Shown in pieces: positions 46,611-55,028 of a DNA stretch of 64,000 nucleotides. Position 1 is the first letter of the stretch. Each line of letters begins with the position of its first letter. The translations under genes and the position numbers were made by a program. The stretch comes from Aquabacter spiritensis. GTDB lineage: Bacteria > Pseudomonadota > Alphaproteobacteria > Rhizobiales > Xanthobacteraceae. The notes below the pieces were generated by a model. The model did no database searches, was not told the DNA's origin, and was given only the letters and a program-made list of their open reading frames with translations. The DNA lies in the NCBI RefSeq assembly GCF_004346185.1, contig NZ_SMAI01000003.1, positions 124,001-188,000 on the forward strand. The letters run 5' to 3'.

Positions 46611-47828
46611 TCAGGCGGCGGTGCTCACCGGAGCGGCCGCGAGGGCGGTGACGCCGGCCTGGGCCAGTTCCTGGATCCTGGCATCGGAGAGACCGATCTC
46701 CCGCAGAATTTCCTGGGAATGCTGCCCGAGCAGCGGCGCCGCGCTGCGAATGTCGGGGCCGCCGGCATCGAACAGGATCGGATTGCGCACGGTGCGCATC
46801 TCGCCGAGCACCGGATGCGTGACGCTGGTGATCACCTCGCGGGCGGCGCTCTGCGGATTGGTCAGCGCCTCCTCGAAATTGTTCACGAGGCCGCACGGCA
46901 CGCCCATTTCGACCAGCGCCGCTTCGATCTCGGCCGCGGGCAGGCGCTTCATGGCCGGCTCGACCAAGCCGATGAGGGCCTCCTCATTGGCTTTCCGGCT
47001 GGCATAGGTGGCGAAGCGGGGATCGGACACATGGTCCGCGAGCCCGATCGCCGTCATGAATTTCTGGAACAATTGGGTGTTCGGGGTGCCGATCGCGACA
47101 TAGCGCCGGTCGGAGGTCTCGAACAATTGGTAGGGCGCGTTCAGCCGGTGGCGGTGGCCCATTTGGCCCGGAACGGTCCCGACCGCGAGATATTCCGCAG
47201 TCTCCCAGGCGGCGACGGCGATCGAGGATTCGACCAGCGACACGTCGACGGTCCGGCCGGTCTTGTGGCGCAGCTTGCCGATCAACCCGGCGAGCGTGGC
47301 ATAGGTGGCGAACATGGCGCCGAACATGTCGGCGGTCTGCACGCCGGGCCGGACCGGCATCTCGCCGTCTTCCCCGTTCACCGAGAGCGTGCCGGAGGCC
47401 GCCTCGACGATCAGGTTCACCGCGGCGCGGCGGCGGAACGGGCCGGTCTGGCCGTAGCCGGACACCGAAGTGTAGACGATCCCGGGATTGACCGCGCGGA
47501 TCGCCTCCGCGCCGAGCCCGAGCTTGTCGAGCACGCCGGGGCGGTAATTCTCCAGGAACACATCGGCCGTGGCGGCGAGGGTGCGCACGATCTCGGCCGC
47601 CTCCGGCTTCTTCAGGTCCAGGACCAGGCTGCGCTTGTTGCGGTTGAGGGCTACGAAGGTGGCGCTCTGGGCCGAGATGACGGGCGGCATGGCGCGCGCC
47701 ATGTCGCCGCTCGGCGGCTCGATCTTGATCACCTCGGCGCCCATGTCGGCCAGCATGGTGCCGCAGAACGGCGCGGCGATGAAATTTCCGAGTTCGAGAA
47801 CGCGGATCCCTTCGAGCGGCTTCTGCAC
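46611..47828 (-). CDS. CaiB/BaiF-family (type III) CoA-transferase
   Basis: A 405-residue enzyme. LEGIRVLELGNFIAAPFCG at the start, then LADMGAEVIKIEPPSGD with the region around the catalytic Asp, and NRNKRSLVLDLK are typical. It would move CoA between carboxylic acids. GTG 47828 is preceded by GAGGAG at 6 bases; a longer frame starts at 47873 without conserved residues. It is divergent from a thiolase-like gene, suggesting a shared acid-degradation pathway. Confidence 0.9.
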   Translation of the reverse strand: MQKPLEGIRVLELGNFIAAPFCGTMLADMGAEVIKIEPPSGDMARAMPPVISAQSATFVALNRNKRSLVLDLKKPEAAEIVRTLAATADVFLENYRPGVLDKLGLGAEAIRAVNPGIVYTSVSGYGQTGPFRRRAAVNLIVEAASGTLSVNGEDGEMPVRPGVQTADMFGAMFATYATLAGLIGKLRHKTGRTVDVSLVESSIAVAAWETAEYLAVGTVPGQMGHRHRLNAPYQLFETSDRRYVAIGTPNTQLFQKFMTAIGLADHVSDPRFATYASRKANEEALIGLVEPAMKRLPAAEIEAALVEMGVPCGLVNNFEEALTNPQSAAREVITSVTHPVLGEMRTVRNPILFDAGGPDIRSAAPLLGQHSQEILREIGLSDARIQELAQAGVTALAAAPVSTAA

Positions 47829-47917
47829 CGTCTGCTCCTCATTGTTTGGTCGTCCGAGGCCCGGCGGCGCCACGCGGCGATTGACGCTTGACGGCGCCGG
47901 GATGGGTGTTACCTTGC

Positions 47918-47933
47918 GATCAAACGATTGATC
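47918..47933. promoter_or_regulatory. Inverted repeat GATCAA-ACGA-TTGATC, candidate operator
   Basis: A perfect 6-4-6 inverted repeat lies in the 143-base gap between the CoA-transferase and thiolase-like starts. It could bind a dimeric repressor acting on both genes. A LacI-family regulator is encoded 4 kb away and a TetR-type protein elsewhere is also possible. Confidence 0.5.
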
Positions 47934-47971
47934 AAGTCAATCCGAAACACGATCGAAGAGGGAAACGCCAG

Positions 47972-49132
47972 ATGGGGCAGGGTTTGGAGGCGGCCATCGT
48001 GGCCGTCGGCCAGTCGCGCTATGTGCGCCGCCCGGAGCCGGGGGAGACGACCCACACCTTCATCCGGGACGCGATCCTCGCGGCGCTCGCCGATGCGGGA
48101 ATGGCGGCCTCCGAGATCGACGGGCTCGCGGTGACCTCCTTCTCGCTGGCGCCCGATGTCGCCATCGACCTCGCCTGGCGGCTCGGCCTGTCGCTCCGCT
48201 GGCTCCATCAGGACACCAATGGCGGCTCCTCCGCCATGAACATGCTCGGCCACGCCGCGCGCGGCGTTCATTGCGGAGCGGCACGCAACATTCTGGTGGT
48301 GGCGGGCGACGCGACCGGCCTCGCCGGCTATGCCAAGATCGCCGCCAATTACAACCGCGCCACCAGCGACCACCTCGCTCCGCTCGGCCATGGCGGGCCG
48401 AACGGCGTCTATTCCCTCGTCACCACGCGGCAGATGAAGGCCTACGGGCTCGAAAAGAGCGATTACGGCCACATGGCCATCGCGCAGCGGGACTGGGCGG
48501 CCAAAAATCCCTTCGCGGTCTATCGCGACCCTCTCACCATGGACGCCTATCTCGCCGCGCCGATGGTCGCCGATCCGCTCACGCGGTATGATTGCGTGCC
48601 GGTTGTGGCGGGTGCCCAGGCGATCATCCTGACCCGGCCGGACGCCGCCCGCGGGCCCCATGCCCCGGTCCATATCCGCGCGGTGCGCAACAGCTTCAAT
48701 TTCGACAATCAGCGCGGCGACGGCCTGCGCACCGGCATCTCCACCTTCGCCGACGACCTTTGGGAGGCGGCCGGCTTCGGGCCGGACGCGATCGACGTCG
48801 CGTCGATCTATGACGATTACCCCGCCATGGTCCTCGCCCAGCTGCTCGATCTCGGCATGATCCCCGACGGCGATCTCGGCCGGTTCGCCCGCGAGGCGAT
48901 CGGGCGGGACCGTCGCCCGATCAATACCTGGGGCGGCATGATGTCGGCGGGCCAGCCGGGCGGCCCCGCCGGCGGCCTCAACGGCATCTCCGAGGCCGTG
49001 CTCCAGCTTCAGGGCCGGGCCGGGGCGCGCCAGGTCGCCGGTGCGCGCCGCGCGGTCGCGACCGGCTACGGCATGACCCTCTATCGCTATGGCGGGACCG
49101 CCGCCGCCGCCCTTCTGGAGCGTGCATCATGA
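47972..49132 (+). CDS. Thiolase-like protein (SCP2/nonspecific lipid-transfer type) lacking the nucleophilic Cys
   Basis: A 386-residue thiolase-fold protein. AAIVAVGQSRYVRRPEPGET and the EIDGLAVTSF segment match the acetyl-CoA acetyltransferase-like group that pairs with DUF35 proteins. At the usual nucleophile site the sequence is DTNGGSSAMNML, with Ser/Ala in place of Cys, and the C-terminal part reads QPGGPAGGLNG without the usual G-H-P. Classical thiolysis is therefore unlikely; in steroid and aromatic pathways relatives act as aldolases with their DUF35 partner. GAGGG precedes the ATG. The DUF35 gene overlaps the stop by 4 bases. Confidence 0.85.
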   Translation: MGQGLEAAIVAVGQSRYVRRPEPGETTHTFIRDAILAALADAGMAASEIDGLAVTSFSLAPDVAIDLAWRLGLSLRWLHQDTNGGSSAMNMLGHAARGVHCGAARNILVVAGDATGLAGYAKIAANYNRATSDHLAPLGHGGPNGVYSLVTTRQMKAYGLEKSDYGHMAIAQRDWAAKNPFAVYRDPLTMDAYLAAPMVADPLTRYDCVPVVAGAQAIILTRPDAARGPHAPVHIRAVRNSFNFDNQRGDGLRTGISTFADDLWEAAGFGPDAIDVASIYDDYPAMVLAQLLDLGMIPDGDLGRFAREAIGRDRRPINTWGGMMSAGQPGGPAGGLNGISEAVLQLQGRAGARQVAGARRAVATGYGMTLYRYGGTAAAALLERAS

Positions 49133-49449
49133 CCCCCGGTGTCACCGTCTGGCGCTGCACGGCCTGCGGCAGCCTGTTCTTTCCCCGCCGCCTGCTGTGC
49201 GCGACCTGCCACAGCCCCGATTTCGCCGAGGCGCAGGCGGTCGCGGCGCGCATCGAGGAGATCACCGAGATCCGCCACGTTCTCGGCCAGACCCACTGGG
49301 CGCCCCGGCGCCTCGCAAACGTGCGCACCGCGGATGGCCTCGCCTTCACCGTCGGCCTCCTCGACGGGTCGCAGGAGGGCGAAGAGATCGCGCTGTTCCA
49401 GGACGGCACGGCGCCGTTCGGTCGGCGCCTAAAGGAGAGTGCGGCATGA
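49129..49449 (+). CDS. DUF35 Zn-ribbon / OB-fold acyl-CoA-associated protein
   Basis: A 106-residue partner of the thiolase-like protein. An N-terminal rubredoxin-like zinc ribbon (WRCTACGSLFFPRRLLCATC, two C-x-x-C) is followed by an OB fold. Such proteins form a complex with thiolase-like enzymes and help bind acyl-CoA. The ATG overlaps the preceding stop (ATGA), and the stop overlaps the next start the same way, so three genes are tightly coupled. Confidence 0.9.
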   Translation: MTPGVTVWRCTACGSLFFPRRLLCATCHSPDFAEAQAVAARIEEITEIRHVLGQTHWAPRRLANVRTADGLAFTVGLLDGSQEGEEIALFQDGTAPFGRRLKESAA

Positions 49450-50462
49450 TTTGCGCAGCGATTCTCGGGCTCGGCCGCTGGGGCCGCTCGCTCGTCACCT
49501 CGGTCCAGGGCAAGAGCGACGACATCCGCTTCGTCGCCGCCCACACGCCGACGCGGGCGCGGGCGGAGGAGTTCTGCGCCGCGCAGGGCCTGCGCTTCTG
49601 CGACAGCTATGACGCGATCCTGCGCGATCCGGAGATCGATGCGGTGGTGATCGCCACCCCGCATTCCCAGCATCTCGACCAAGTGCGCCGCGCCGCCGCC
49701 GCCGGCAAGCACGTCTTCGTCGAGAAGCCGCTGGCGCTCGACCATGGCGACGCATTGCGGGCGGTCGAGGCGGCGGACCGCGCGGGCGTGGTCCTCGCGG
49801 TGGGCTTCGTGCGGCGTTTCCATCCCTCGGTGTGCGACGTCCGCGCCCGCCTGAAGGATGGCCGGCTGGGCACGATCTGCGGCATTGTCGGTCAGCAGAC
49901 CTCGGGCACGGGGCCGTTTCTGCCGGCCGGTGGCTGGCGCGCCGATCCGGCCGAATCCCCGGCGGCGGCGATGACCGCGATCGGCGTGCATCTGCTCGAC
50001 CACATGATCGAGTTTGCCGGCCGGATCGGCGAGGTGGAGTGCCGGGTCGCGCGCCGCGGCGCCGCGCCGGTGGACGACACGACCTCCGTGCTTCTCGCCT
50101 TCGAGAGCGGGGCGAGCGGGCTCTTGTTCTGCTGCCTGTCGACCGGCCCCTATTACAACCTCTCGGTCTACGGCACCGGCGGCCATGCCGAAGTCTCCGA
50201 AAGCACGCTGGAAAACTTCCGCTTCACGCCGATCCCGGACGCCGCCCCGACCGGTCCGGTCAAGGCCCCGCCGCCGGAAATCGTCCGCCGCCCGGGCTTC
50301 GACATGCTGCGCGCGGAACTCGAGGATTTCGCCCGCGCGATCGTCGAGCGCCGGCCTTTCCTCGTGCCGATCGCCGACGTGCTGCACGGCGCGGAAGTGT
50401 TCGACGCCATCGTCCGCTCCGCGCAGACCGGCGCGCCCGTCCGGCTGAAAGGACCGGCCTGA
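49446..50462 (+). CDS. Gfo/Idh/MocA-family oxidoreductase
   Basis: A 338-residue NAD(P)-dependent dehydrogenase. The Rossmann start is AAILGLGRWGRSLV, the family E-K-P is in VFVEKPLALD, and the C-terminal domain has a GVHLLDHMIEFAG motif with the catalytic His/Asp. These enzymes usually oxidise sugars, inositols or related cyclic alcohols. It is translationally coupled to the DUF35 gene. Its presence among acyl-CoA-type genes is unusual, and its substrate is unknown. Confidence 0.9.
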   Translation: MICAAILGLGRWGRSLVTSVQGKSDDIRFVAAHTPTRARAEEFCAAQGLRFCDSYDAILRDPEIDAVVIATPHSQHLDQVRRAAAAGKHVFVEKPLALDHGDALRAVEAADRAGVVLAVGFVRRFHPSVCDVRARLKDGRLGTICGIVGQQTSGTGPFLPAGGWRADPAESPAAAMTAIGVHLLDHMIEFAGRIGEVECRVARRGAAPVDDTTSVLLAFESGASGLLFCCLSTGPYYNLSVYGTGGHAEVSESTLENFRFTPIPDAAPTGPVKAPPPEIVRRPGFDMLRAELEDFARAIVERRPFLVPIADVLHGAEVFDAIVRSAQTGAPVRLKGPA

Positions 50463-50520
50463 CCGTCCGCCGCCATTCCGCTTACGCCGACCAAAAACAC
50501 AAAACAGGAGGAAACCGTCC

Positions 50521-51531
50521 ATGAGAATGCTGAAGGGAGCCCCGCCGCGCCGCGCGGGCCGGTTGATGCCGCGGCTTCTGGCTGCCGGGCTGGCGCTGGT
50601 GATGACCGCCGGGGCCTTCGTCGGACGCGCCGCGGCGGACTGGCCGGACCGGCCGATTACCGTCGTCGTCCATTTCGCCCCGGGCGGGTCGAACGATCTG
50701 CTCGGCCGCCTGATCGCCTCCGAACTCGGGCCGGTGCTGGGCCAGAGCGTGGTGGTGGTGAACAAGCCGGGCGCCAATGGCGATATCGGCGTGTCCTTCG
50801 CCTCGCGCGCGACGCCCGACGGCTACACCCTGCTTGTCGCGTCGGGCTCGGCGCTGGTCAATCCGGCGACGGGGAAAGTGTCGTACGACCTGCTGAAGGA
50901 CTTCGCCCCGGTCGCCTATCTCGGCGCCTCGCCAAACGTGGTGCTGGCGGGTCCGGCGGCCGGCGTCGCCGATTTCGCCGAACTGGTGGCGAAGGCGAAG
51001 GCCAATCCCGGCAAGATGACCTATGGCAGCCCCGGCGTCGGCTCCACCCCGCACCTCGCCATGGAGCTGATCAAGCTGAAGCTCGGGCTCGACATCCTGC
51101 ACATCCCCTTCACCGGCCTCGGCCCGGCAATGACCGCCGTGCTCGGCGGCCAGACCGACTTCTCCTCGACCACGGTCGCCGGCGTGATGGGCAATGTGCG
51201 CTCCGGCAAGCTGAAGCCGATGGTGCAGACCGGGACGCAGCGCTGGCCCGAACTGCCCGACACGCCGACCGTCGGCGAGGTCGGGGCGCCGGGCGCCTCC
51301 TCGGAGACCTCGCAGATGGTGCTGGTGCCGACCGGCACGCCGCAGCCCATCATCGACCGGCTGAGCGCCGAGATCCTGAAGATCATGGCCAAGCCCGAGG
51401 TGAAGGAGAAGATGCTCACCGCCGGCTTCGCGGTGAAGGGCGAAGGCCCGGCGCAGCTGCGCCAGCGCATGGAAAAGGAGATCGCGATGTGGAAGGACGT
51501 CGCCGAGCGGGCCGGGATCCGGCGCGAATAA
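50521..51531 (+). CDS. Bug-type (tripartite tricarboxylate transporter) solute-binding protein
   Basis: A 336-residue periplasmic protein with an N-terminal signal (about residues 1-39). WPDRPITVVVHFAPGGSNDLLGR and YGSPGVGSTPHLAMELIK are the two family loops that bind carboxylates. An AGGAGG site precedes the ATG. The membrane partners TctA and TctB are not nearby, so it is an orphan binding protein, as many Bug proteins are. It follows the Gfo/Idh gene by 58 bases. Confidence 0.92.
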   Translation: MRMLKGAPPRRAGRLMPRLLAAGLALVMTAGAFVGRAAADWPDRPITVVVHFAPGGSNDLLGRLIASELGPVLGQSVVVVNKPGANGDIGVSFASRATPDGYTLLVASGSALVNPATGKVSYDLLKDFAPVAYLGASPNVVLAGPAAGVADFAELVAKAKANPGKMTYGSPGVGSTPHLAMELIKLKLGLDILHIPFTGLGPAMTAVLGGQTDFSSTTVAGVMGNVRSGKLKPMVQTGTQRWPELPDTPTVGEVGAPGASSETSQMVLVPTGTPQPIIDRLSAEILKIMAKPEVKEKMLTAGFAVKGEGPAQLRQRMEKEIAMWKDVAERAGIRRE

Positions 51532-51543
51532 CGCGCCCGGCGC

Positions 51544-52569
51544 TCAAAAACCGGGACCGGCCGGCGCCGGTCCCGTGCTGCCCCGCTCGACCAGCCGGAC
51601 CGGCAGGGTGACGGCGAGGGGCGCCTGGGCCGCCTCAAGCGGGCCGGCGAGCCGCGCGAGAAGATGCGTCGCCGCGGCCCGCCCCATCTCCAGATTGGGC
51701 GGGCAGATCGCCGTGATGTCGGGATCGGCGAGCGCGCTGAAGCCCACGATCGACAGATCGTGCGGCACCCGCAGCCCCGCCTCGAACAGCGCCGCGACCG
51801 CGCCTTGCGAAACCATGGTCTGGGGCGCGAACACGGCGGTCGGCCGGGTGGCGGCGGGCCGGCGCAGCAGCTCCGCGACGAACGCCTTGGCCGCGGCGCG
51901 GGTGTCGAGATCGGTGGCGATCAAGGCCGCCGCCGGGTCGAGGCCGGCTGATGCCAGCCCGGCCAGGAAGCCGTCGAGGCGGCGGCGGTGGTTCCACACC
52001 GCGAGATCCGAGATCAGGAAGGCGATCCGCCGATGGCCGAGCCCGGCCAGATGGGCGCAGCCGATTTGTCCGACGGCGAAATCGTCCGGCCCGACCCAGG
52101 GATCCAGCGCGTCCGCCGTGCGCCGGTTCACCAGCAGATAAGGCAGGCCCGCGCTCCGCAGCCAGGCGATCGATTCGTCCTGCGCCCGCGCGGTGCCGAC
52201 CAGCAGCCCGTCAATATGGCCTTCCGCGAGAACCGAGACCAGCTTGCGGCAGCGTTCGGGATTGTCGTCGGTGTTGCACAGGACCGTGTCGTAGCCGCCC
52301 GCCATCGCCACCTCCTCCACGCCGCGAAACATCACGGAATGGAACGGATTGGTGATGTCCGGCGTGAGCATGCCGAGAATGTGGGCGCGCCCGGTGCGCA
52401 GCGACCGGCCGATGCGGTTCGGCCGATAGTCGCTGTCGGCGGCGATCTTCAGGATCTGCGCGCGCTTCGCGTCGGAAATGCGCGCCTTGGAATCCCCGCG
52501 CAGGACGCGGGAGACCAGCGAGGCGTCCACCCCCACCAAGCGCGCTATGGACCCGAGCGTGGTCGCCAC
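51544..52569 (-). CDS. LacI-family transcriptional regulator
   Basis: A 341-residue repressor. The N-terminal HTH, TLGSIARLVGVDASLVSRVL, and the hinge segment are clear, followed by a periplasmic-binding-fold ligand domain with LGMLTPDITNPFHSVMFRGV. GTG 52569 with GGAGG 10 bases upstream is the best start; the frame is open to 52614. It is convergent with the Bug-type gene and probably controls the 46.6-51.5 kb catabolic genes. Confidence 0.92.
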   Translation of the reverse strand: MATTLGSIARLVGVDASLVSRVLRGDSKARISDAKRAQILKIAADSDYRPNRIGRSLRTGRAHILGMLTPDITNPFHSVMFRGVEEVAMAGGYDTVLCNTDDNPERCRKLVSVLAEGHIDGLLVGTARAQDESIAWLRSAGLPYLLVNRRTADALDPWVGPDDFAVGQIGCAHLAGLGHRRIAFLISDLAVWNHRRRLDGFLAGLASAGLDPAAALIATDLDTRAAAKAFVAELLRRPAATRPTAVFAPQTMVSQGAVAALFEAGLRVPHDLSIVGFSALADPDITAICPPNLEMGRAAATHLLARLAGPLEAAQAPLAVTLPVRLVERGSTGPAPAGPGF

Positions 52570-52648
52570 CCTGGTTCGGCCTCCTGCCCCATCGTCGGGA
52601 CCAGTGCGCCGCACCGCCGCGCCTTGTCAATGCGGCGGCATGGCGGGA

Positions 52649-52900
52649 TCAGGTCCGGCGCGCGAGCTGGCCCCAGGCGATCAGGATGATGATGGCGCCG
52701 ACGATCGCGCCGATGAAGCCCGCACCCTCGCCGGCCCGATACCAGCCGATCGCCTGGCCGAGATAGGTGGCGACCAGCGCGCCGACGATGCCGAGCACGG
52801 TGGTCAGGATGAAGCCGCGCGGCTCGTTCGGCCCGGAATAGAAGAACTTCGCGACGAGACCCGCCAGAAATCCGATGAGGATGGTCCAGATGATGCCCAT
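52649..52900 (-). CDS. GlsB/YeaQ/YmgE-family small membrane protein
   Basis: An 83-residue, three-helix protein. GIIWTILIGFLAGLVAKF and RGFILTTVLGIVGALVATYLG, trimmed here to their first residues, match the transglycosylase-associated / GlsB stress-response family. The exact role is unknown; homologues are stress-induced. GAGG lies 7 bases before ATG 52900; an open stretch upstream to 52987 is not conserved. Confidence 0.9.
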   Translation of the reverse strand: MGIIWTILIGFLAGLVAKFFYSGPNEPRGFILTTVLGIVGALVATYLGQAIGWYRAGEGAGFIGAIVGAIIILIAWGQLARRT

Positions 52901-53048
52901 ATTCGCCTCTCGCAAGGAATTCCGACACAGAACGGCAAAGGTCGCGCTCGGTTCCGGGAGATTGCCCGCCGCCGGGGATCCCCGCAAGGTCCCGGATTGC
53001 GCGGTCCAGCCGGCCGCCGCGCGGGCGGCGGGCGAGAACCTGAAGGCT

Positions 53049-53867
53049 TCACCGCAGGATCCGCCATTGCTGCAGGATCAGCGCCAGGTCCGGATGATAG
53101 AGCTTCAGATAAAATGCCGCACGGGTCCGCAGCCGCCATTCCGGCAGCGGATAGGCCTGGAAGACCAGGATCTCCTCCCGCGCAACCCGGTAGGACTTGG
53201 TGAAGTACAGGCGCAGGAGGGCGCTTTCGCGCAGGGCGGCGCGATAGCGATCGGCATGCGCGGCCCGGCACAGAAAGGTCTTGTTGAAGCCGATCGCGAA
53301 CGGGACGAGCCGCGTCTCGCCGCGCGCGATGTGGGAAAACAGGCCGAGGCTCACGTCCGGCCATTCCGGCCGGAACACGTCGTCGACCGCCAGGATGCCG
53401 CCATCGCCGAGGCTCGCTTCGGCAAGCGCCAGATCGTGGAGGACCGCGTCGACATGGTGGGCGCCGTCGACATGGAAGAAGCGGGCCGCGCCCACCCGCG
53501 CGCGGATGTCCTCGGCGGTCACCGCCTGCGAGGGCCGCGCATCGATGGCGATCGCGCCGGGATCGAGCCCGAAGCGCGCGAGATTGGCGAGGAAGCGGGC
53601 CTTGTCGCCCGCCCCCGACGCATCGAGATTGAGGTGCTGCGCGTCGAAGACGTCGATCGCGTAGCAGTCCTGCCCCGCATTGGCGAGGGCGAGGAGGATG
53701 AAGGATTTTCCCTGATGGACGCCGATTTCGACCACGGATCCGGCGAGGCCGGCCGCGCTCTGGCAGGTCAGCAGAACCCGGAACATTTCGGCGTCGCACC
53801 GCGACAGCCAGCCCGCGACGCGGGTGCGTCCGCGCCGCACATAGGTTTCGAGGCGATCGTCTTGCAT
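53049..53867 (-). CDS. Class I SAM-dependent methyltransferase (Methyltransf_24 type)
   Basis: A 272-residue protein. The SAM-binding motif is VVEIGVHQGKSFILLA (about residues 45-60), followed by CYAIDVFD, and FFHVDGAHHVDAVLHDLALA marks the metal-type active site of this group, with DDV after it. Relatives methylate sugars or small hydroxy compounds, often in polysaccharide or rhamnosyl methylation. No obvious operon partner is present, so the target is unknown. Confidence 0.8.
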   Translation of the reverse strand: MQDDRLETYVRRGRTRVAGWLSRCDAEMFRVLLTCQSAAGLAGSVVEIGVHQGKSFILLALANAGQDCYAIDVFDAQHLNLDASGAGDKARFLANLARFGLDPGAIAIDARPSQAVTAEDIRARVGAARFFHVDGAHHVDAVLHDLALAEASLGDGGILAVDDVFRPEWPDVSLGLFSHIARGETRLVPFAIGFNKTFLCRAAHADRYRAALRESALLRLYFTKSYRVAREEILVFQAYPLPEWRLRTRAAFYLKLYHPDLALILQQWRILR

Positions 53868-53952
53868 GGGCCGCGCATTCTCTTCGATCTGCGGTGGTAG
53901 ACGAGGTTCGCGCGGGTTTGAAGCGGCGCCTGGTGCCTGAGCGGCGCGGCCT

Positions 53953-54876
53953 CTACCCCGCCGCCCCCGCCGCGTGCTCGGTGCGGGCCCGCAGCACGGT
54001 GGTCAGATGTTCCGCGAATTGCGCACCGGCCAGCGGCAGGTTGCGGCCGCGCAATTGGCCGAGCACCAGATCGGCCGAGGAGAGGTCGCGTTCGTCGATC
54101 GGCCGGACCACGATCCCGGCGGGCATCGCCTCGGGCAGGGCACCGATCTGGATCTGGAACGAGATCATGCCGCAATGCGCCACCAGCCCGCGCAGCAATT
54201 CGAAGGAATTGGACTGGGCGGCGACCGAGAAGCGCAGCCCCGAGCGCGAAATCTGCTCCTCGATCATTTGCCGGCCGCCGGTCGAGCGTTCCGGTAGAGC
54301 GAGGGGGTAGCCGGTGCAGTCGGCGAGCCGGACCTTGGCCTTGGCGGCGAGCGGATGGTCGGCCGGCATCAGCGCGACAACCCGCTGCGGCAGCGTCATC
54401 AAAGGCCGCATGCCGGCGACGAAAGGCGGGCGGAACACCAGGATGAGGTCCACCTCATAGGCGATCAGCAGGGCCACGGCATGCTCGTGGTCCGCCACCA
54501 TCACCTCGAAATTCATCAGCGGATAGCGCTTGCGGAACGCCGCCGCCTCCTGCGGCAGGAAATCGTGGGCCAGCGCCTGGCTGCAGGCGATGCGCACCGT
54601 GCCGCGCCGCAGCCCGCGCAGGTCTTCGAGCTGCGAGCGCATCCGCTCGGCATCGTTCAGCTGCTCGCGGATATAGCTCACGAACACCTCGCCGGCGGCG
54701 GTGAGATCGACGCCGCGTGCCCGCCGCTCCAGCAGCTTGAGGCCGAGTTCCTCCTCGAGATCCATGATGCGGCGGTTGAGGGCCGAGGGCGTCACGTTGA
54801 GCCGGCCCGCGGCGCGCCGGATGGATCCGGTGCGGGCCACTTCGTCCATGTAGCGCAGGAATCGCAGATGACGCAC
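53953..54876 (-). CDS. LysR-family transcriptional regulator
   Basis: A 307-residue regulator. The N-terminal winged HTH (GSIRRAAGRLNVTPSALNRR) and a C-terminal periplasmic-binding-like domain are clear. It is divergent from the 55-62 kb nitrogen-compound operon, the classical place for its activator. An inverted repeat lies between them. The inducer is probably the imported compound or a breakdown product. Confidence 0.93.
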   Translation of the reverse strand: MRHLRFLRYMDEVARTGSIRRAAGRLNVTPSALNRRIMDLEEELGLKLLERRARGVDLTAAGEVFVSYIREQLNDAERMRSQLEDLRGLRRGTVRIACSQALAHDFLPQEAAAFRKRYPLMNFEVMVADHEHAVALLIAYEVDLILVFRPPFVAGMRPLMTLPQRVVALMPADHPLAAKAKVRLADCTGYPLALPERSTGGRQMIEEQISRSGLRFSVAAQSNSFELLRGLVAHCGMISFQIQIGALPEAMPAGIVVRPIDERDLSSADLVLGQLRGRNLPLAGAQFAEHLTTVLRARTEHAAGAAG

Positions 54877-54902
54877 GGCGTCCGGCTCCCCGATCGAAGG
54901 TC

Positions 54903-54919
54903 GTAGCCGAACAGGCTAC
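54903..54919. promoter_or_regulatory. Inverted repeat GTAGCC-N5-GGCTAC, candidate LysR site
   Basis: A perfect 6-5-6 inverted repeat lies 27 bases before the LysR start and 110 bases before the isochorismatase gene. LysR proteins usually bind T-N11-A; this site is close to but not exactly that spacing. Position close to the regulator suggests autoregulation. Confidence 0.45.
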
Positions 54920-55028
54920 AGCGAGGACGAAAAACGGCAATAGATCGCATCAGTCTTTCGGGCCAGTCTCGCTCTCGTCCGGGTGTCGGCTAAGCTCGCG
55001 ACGTCCCCCAAGGCTGGAACGCAGTGTC

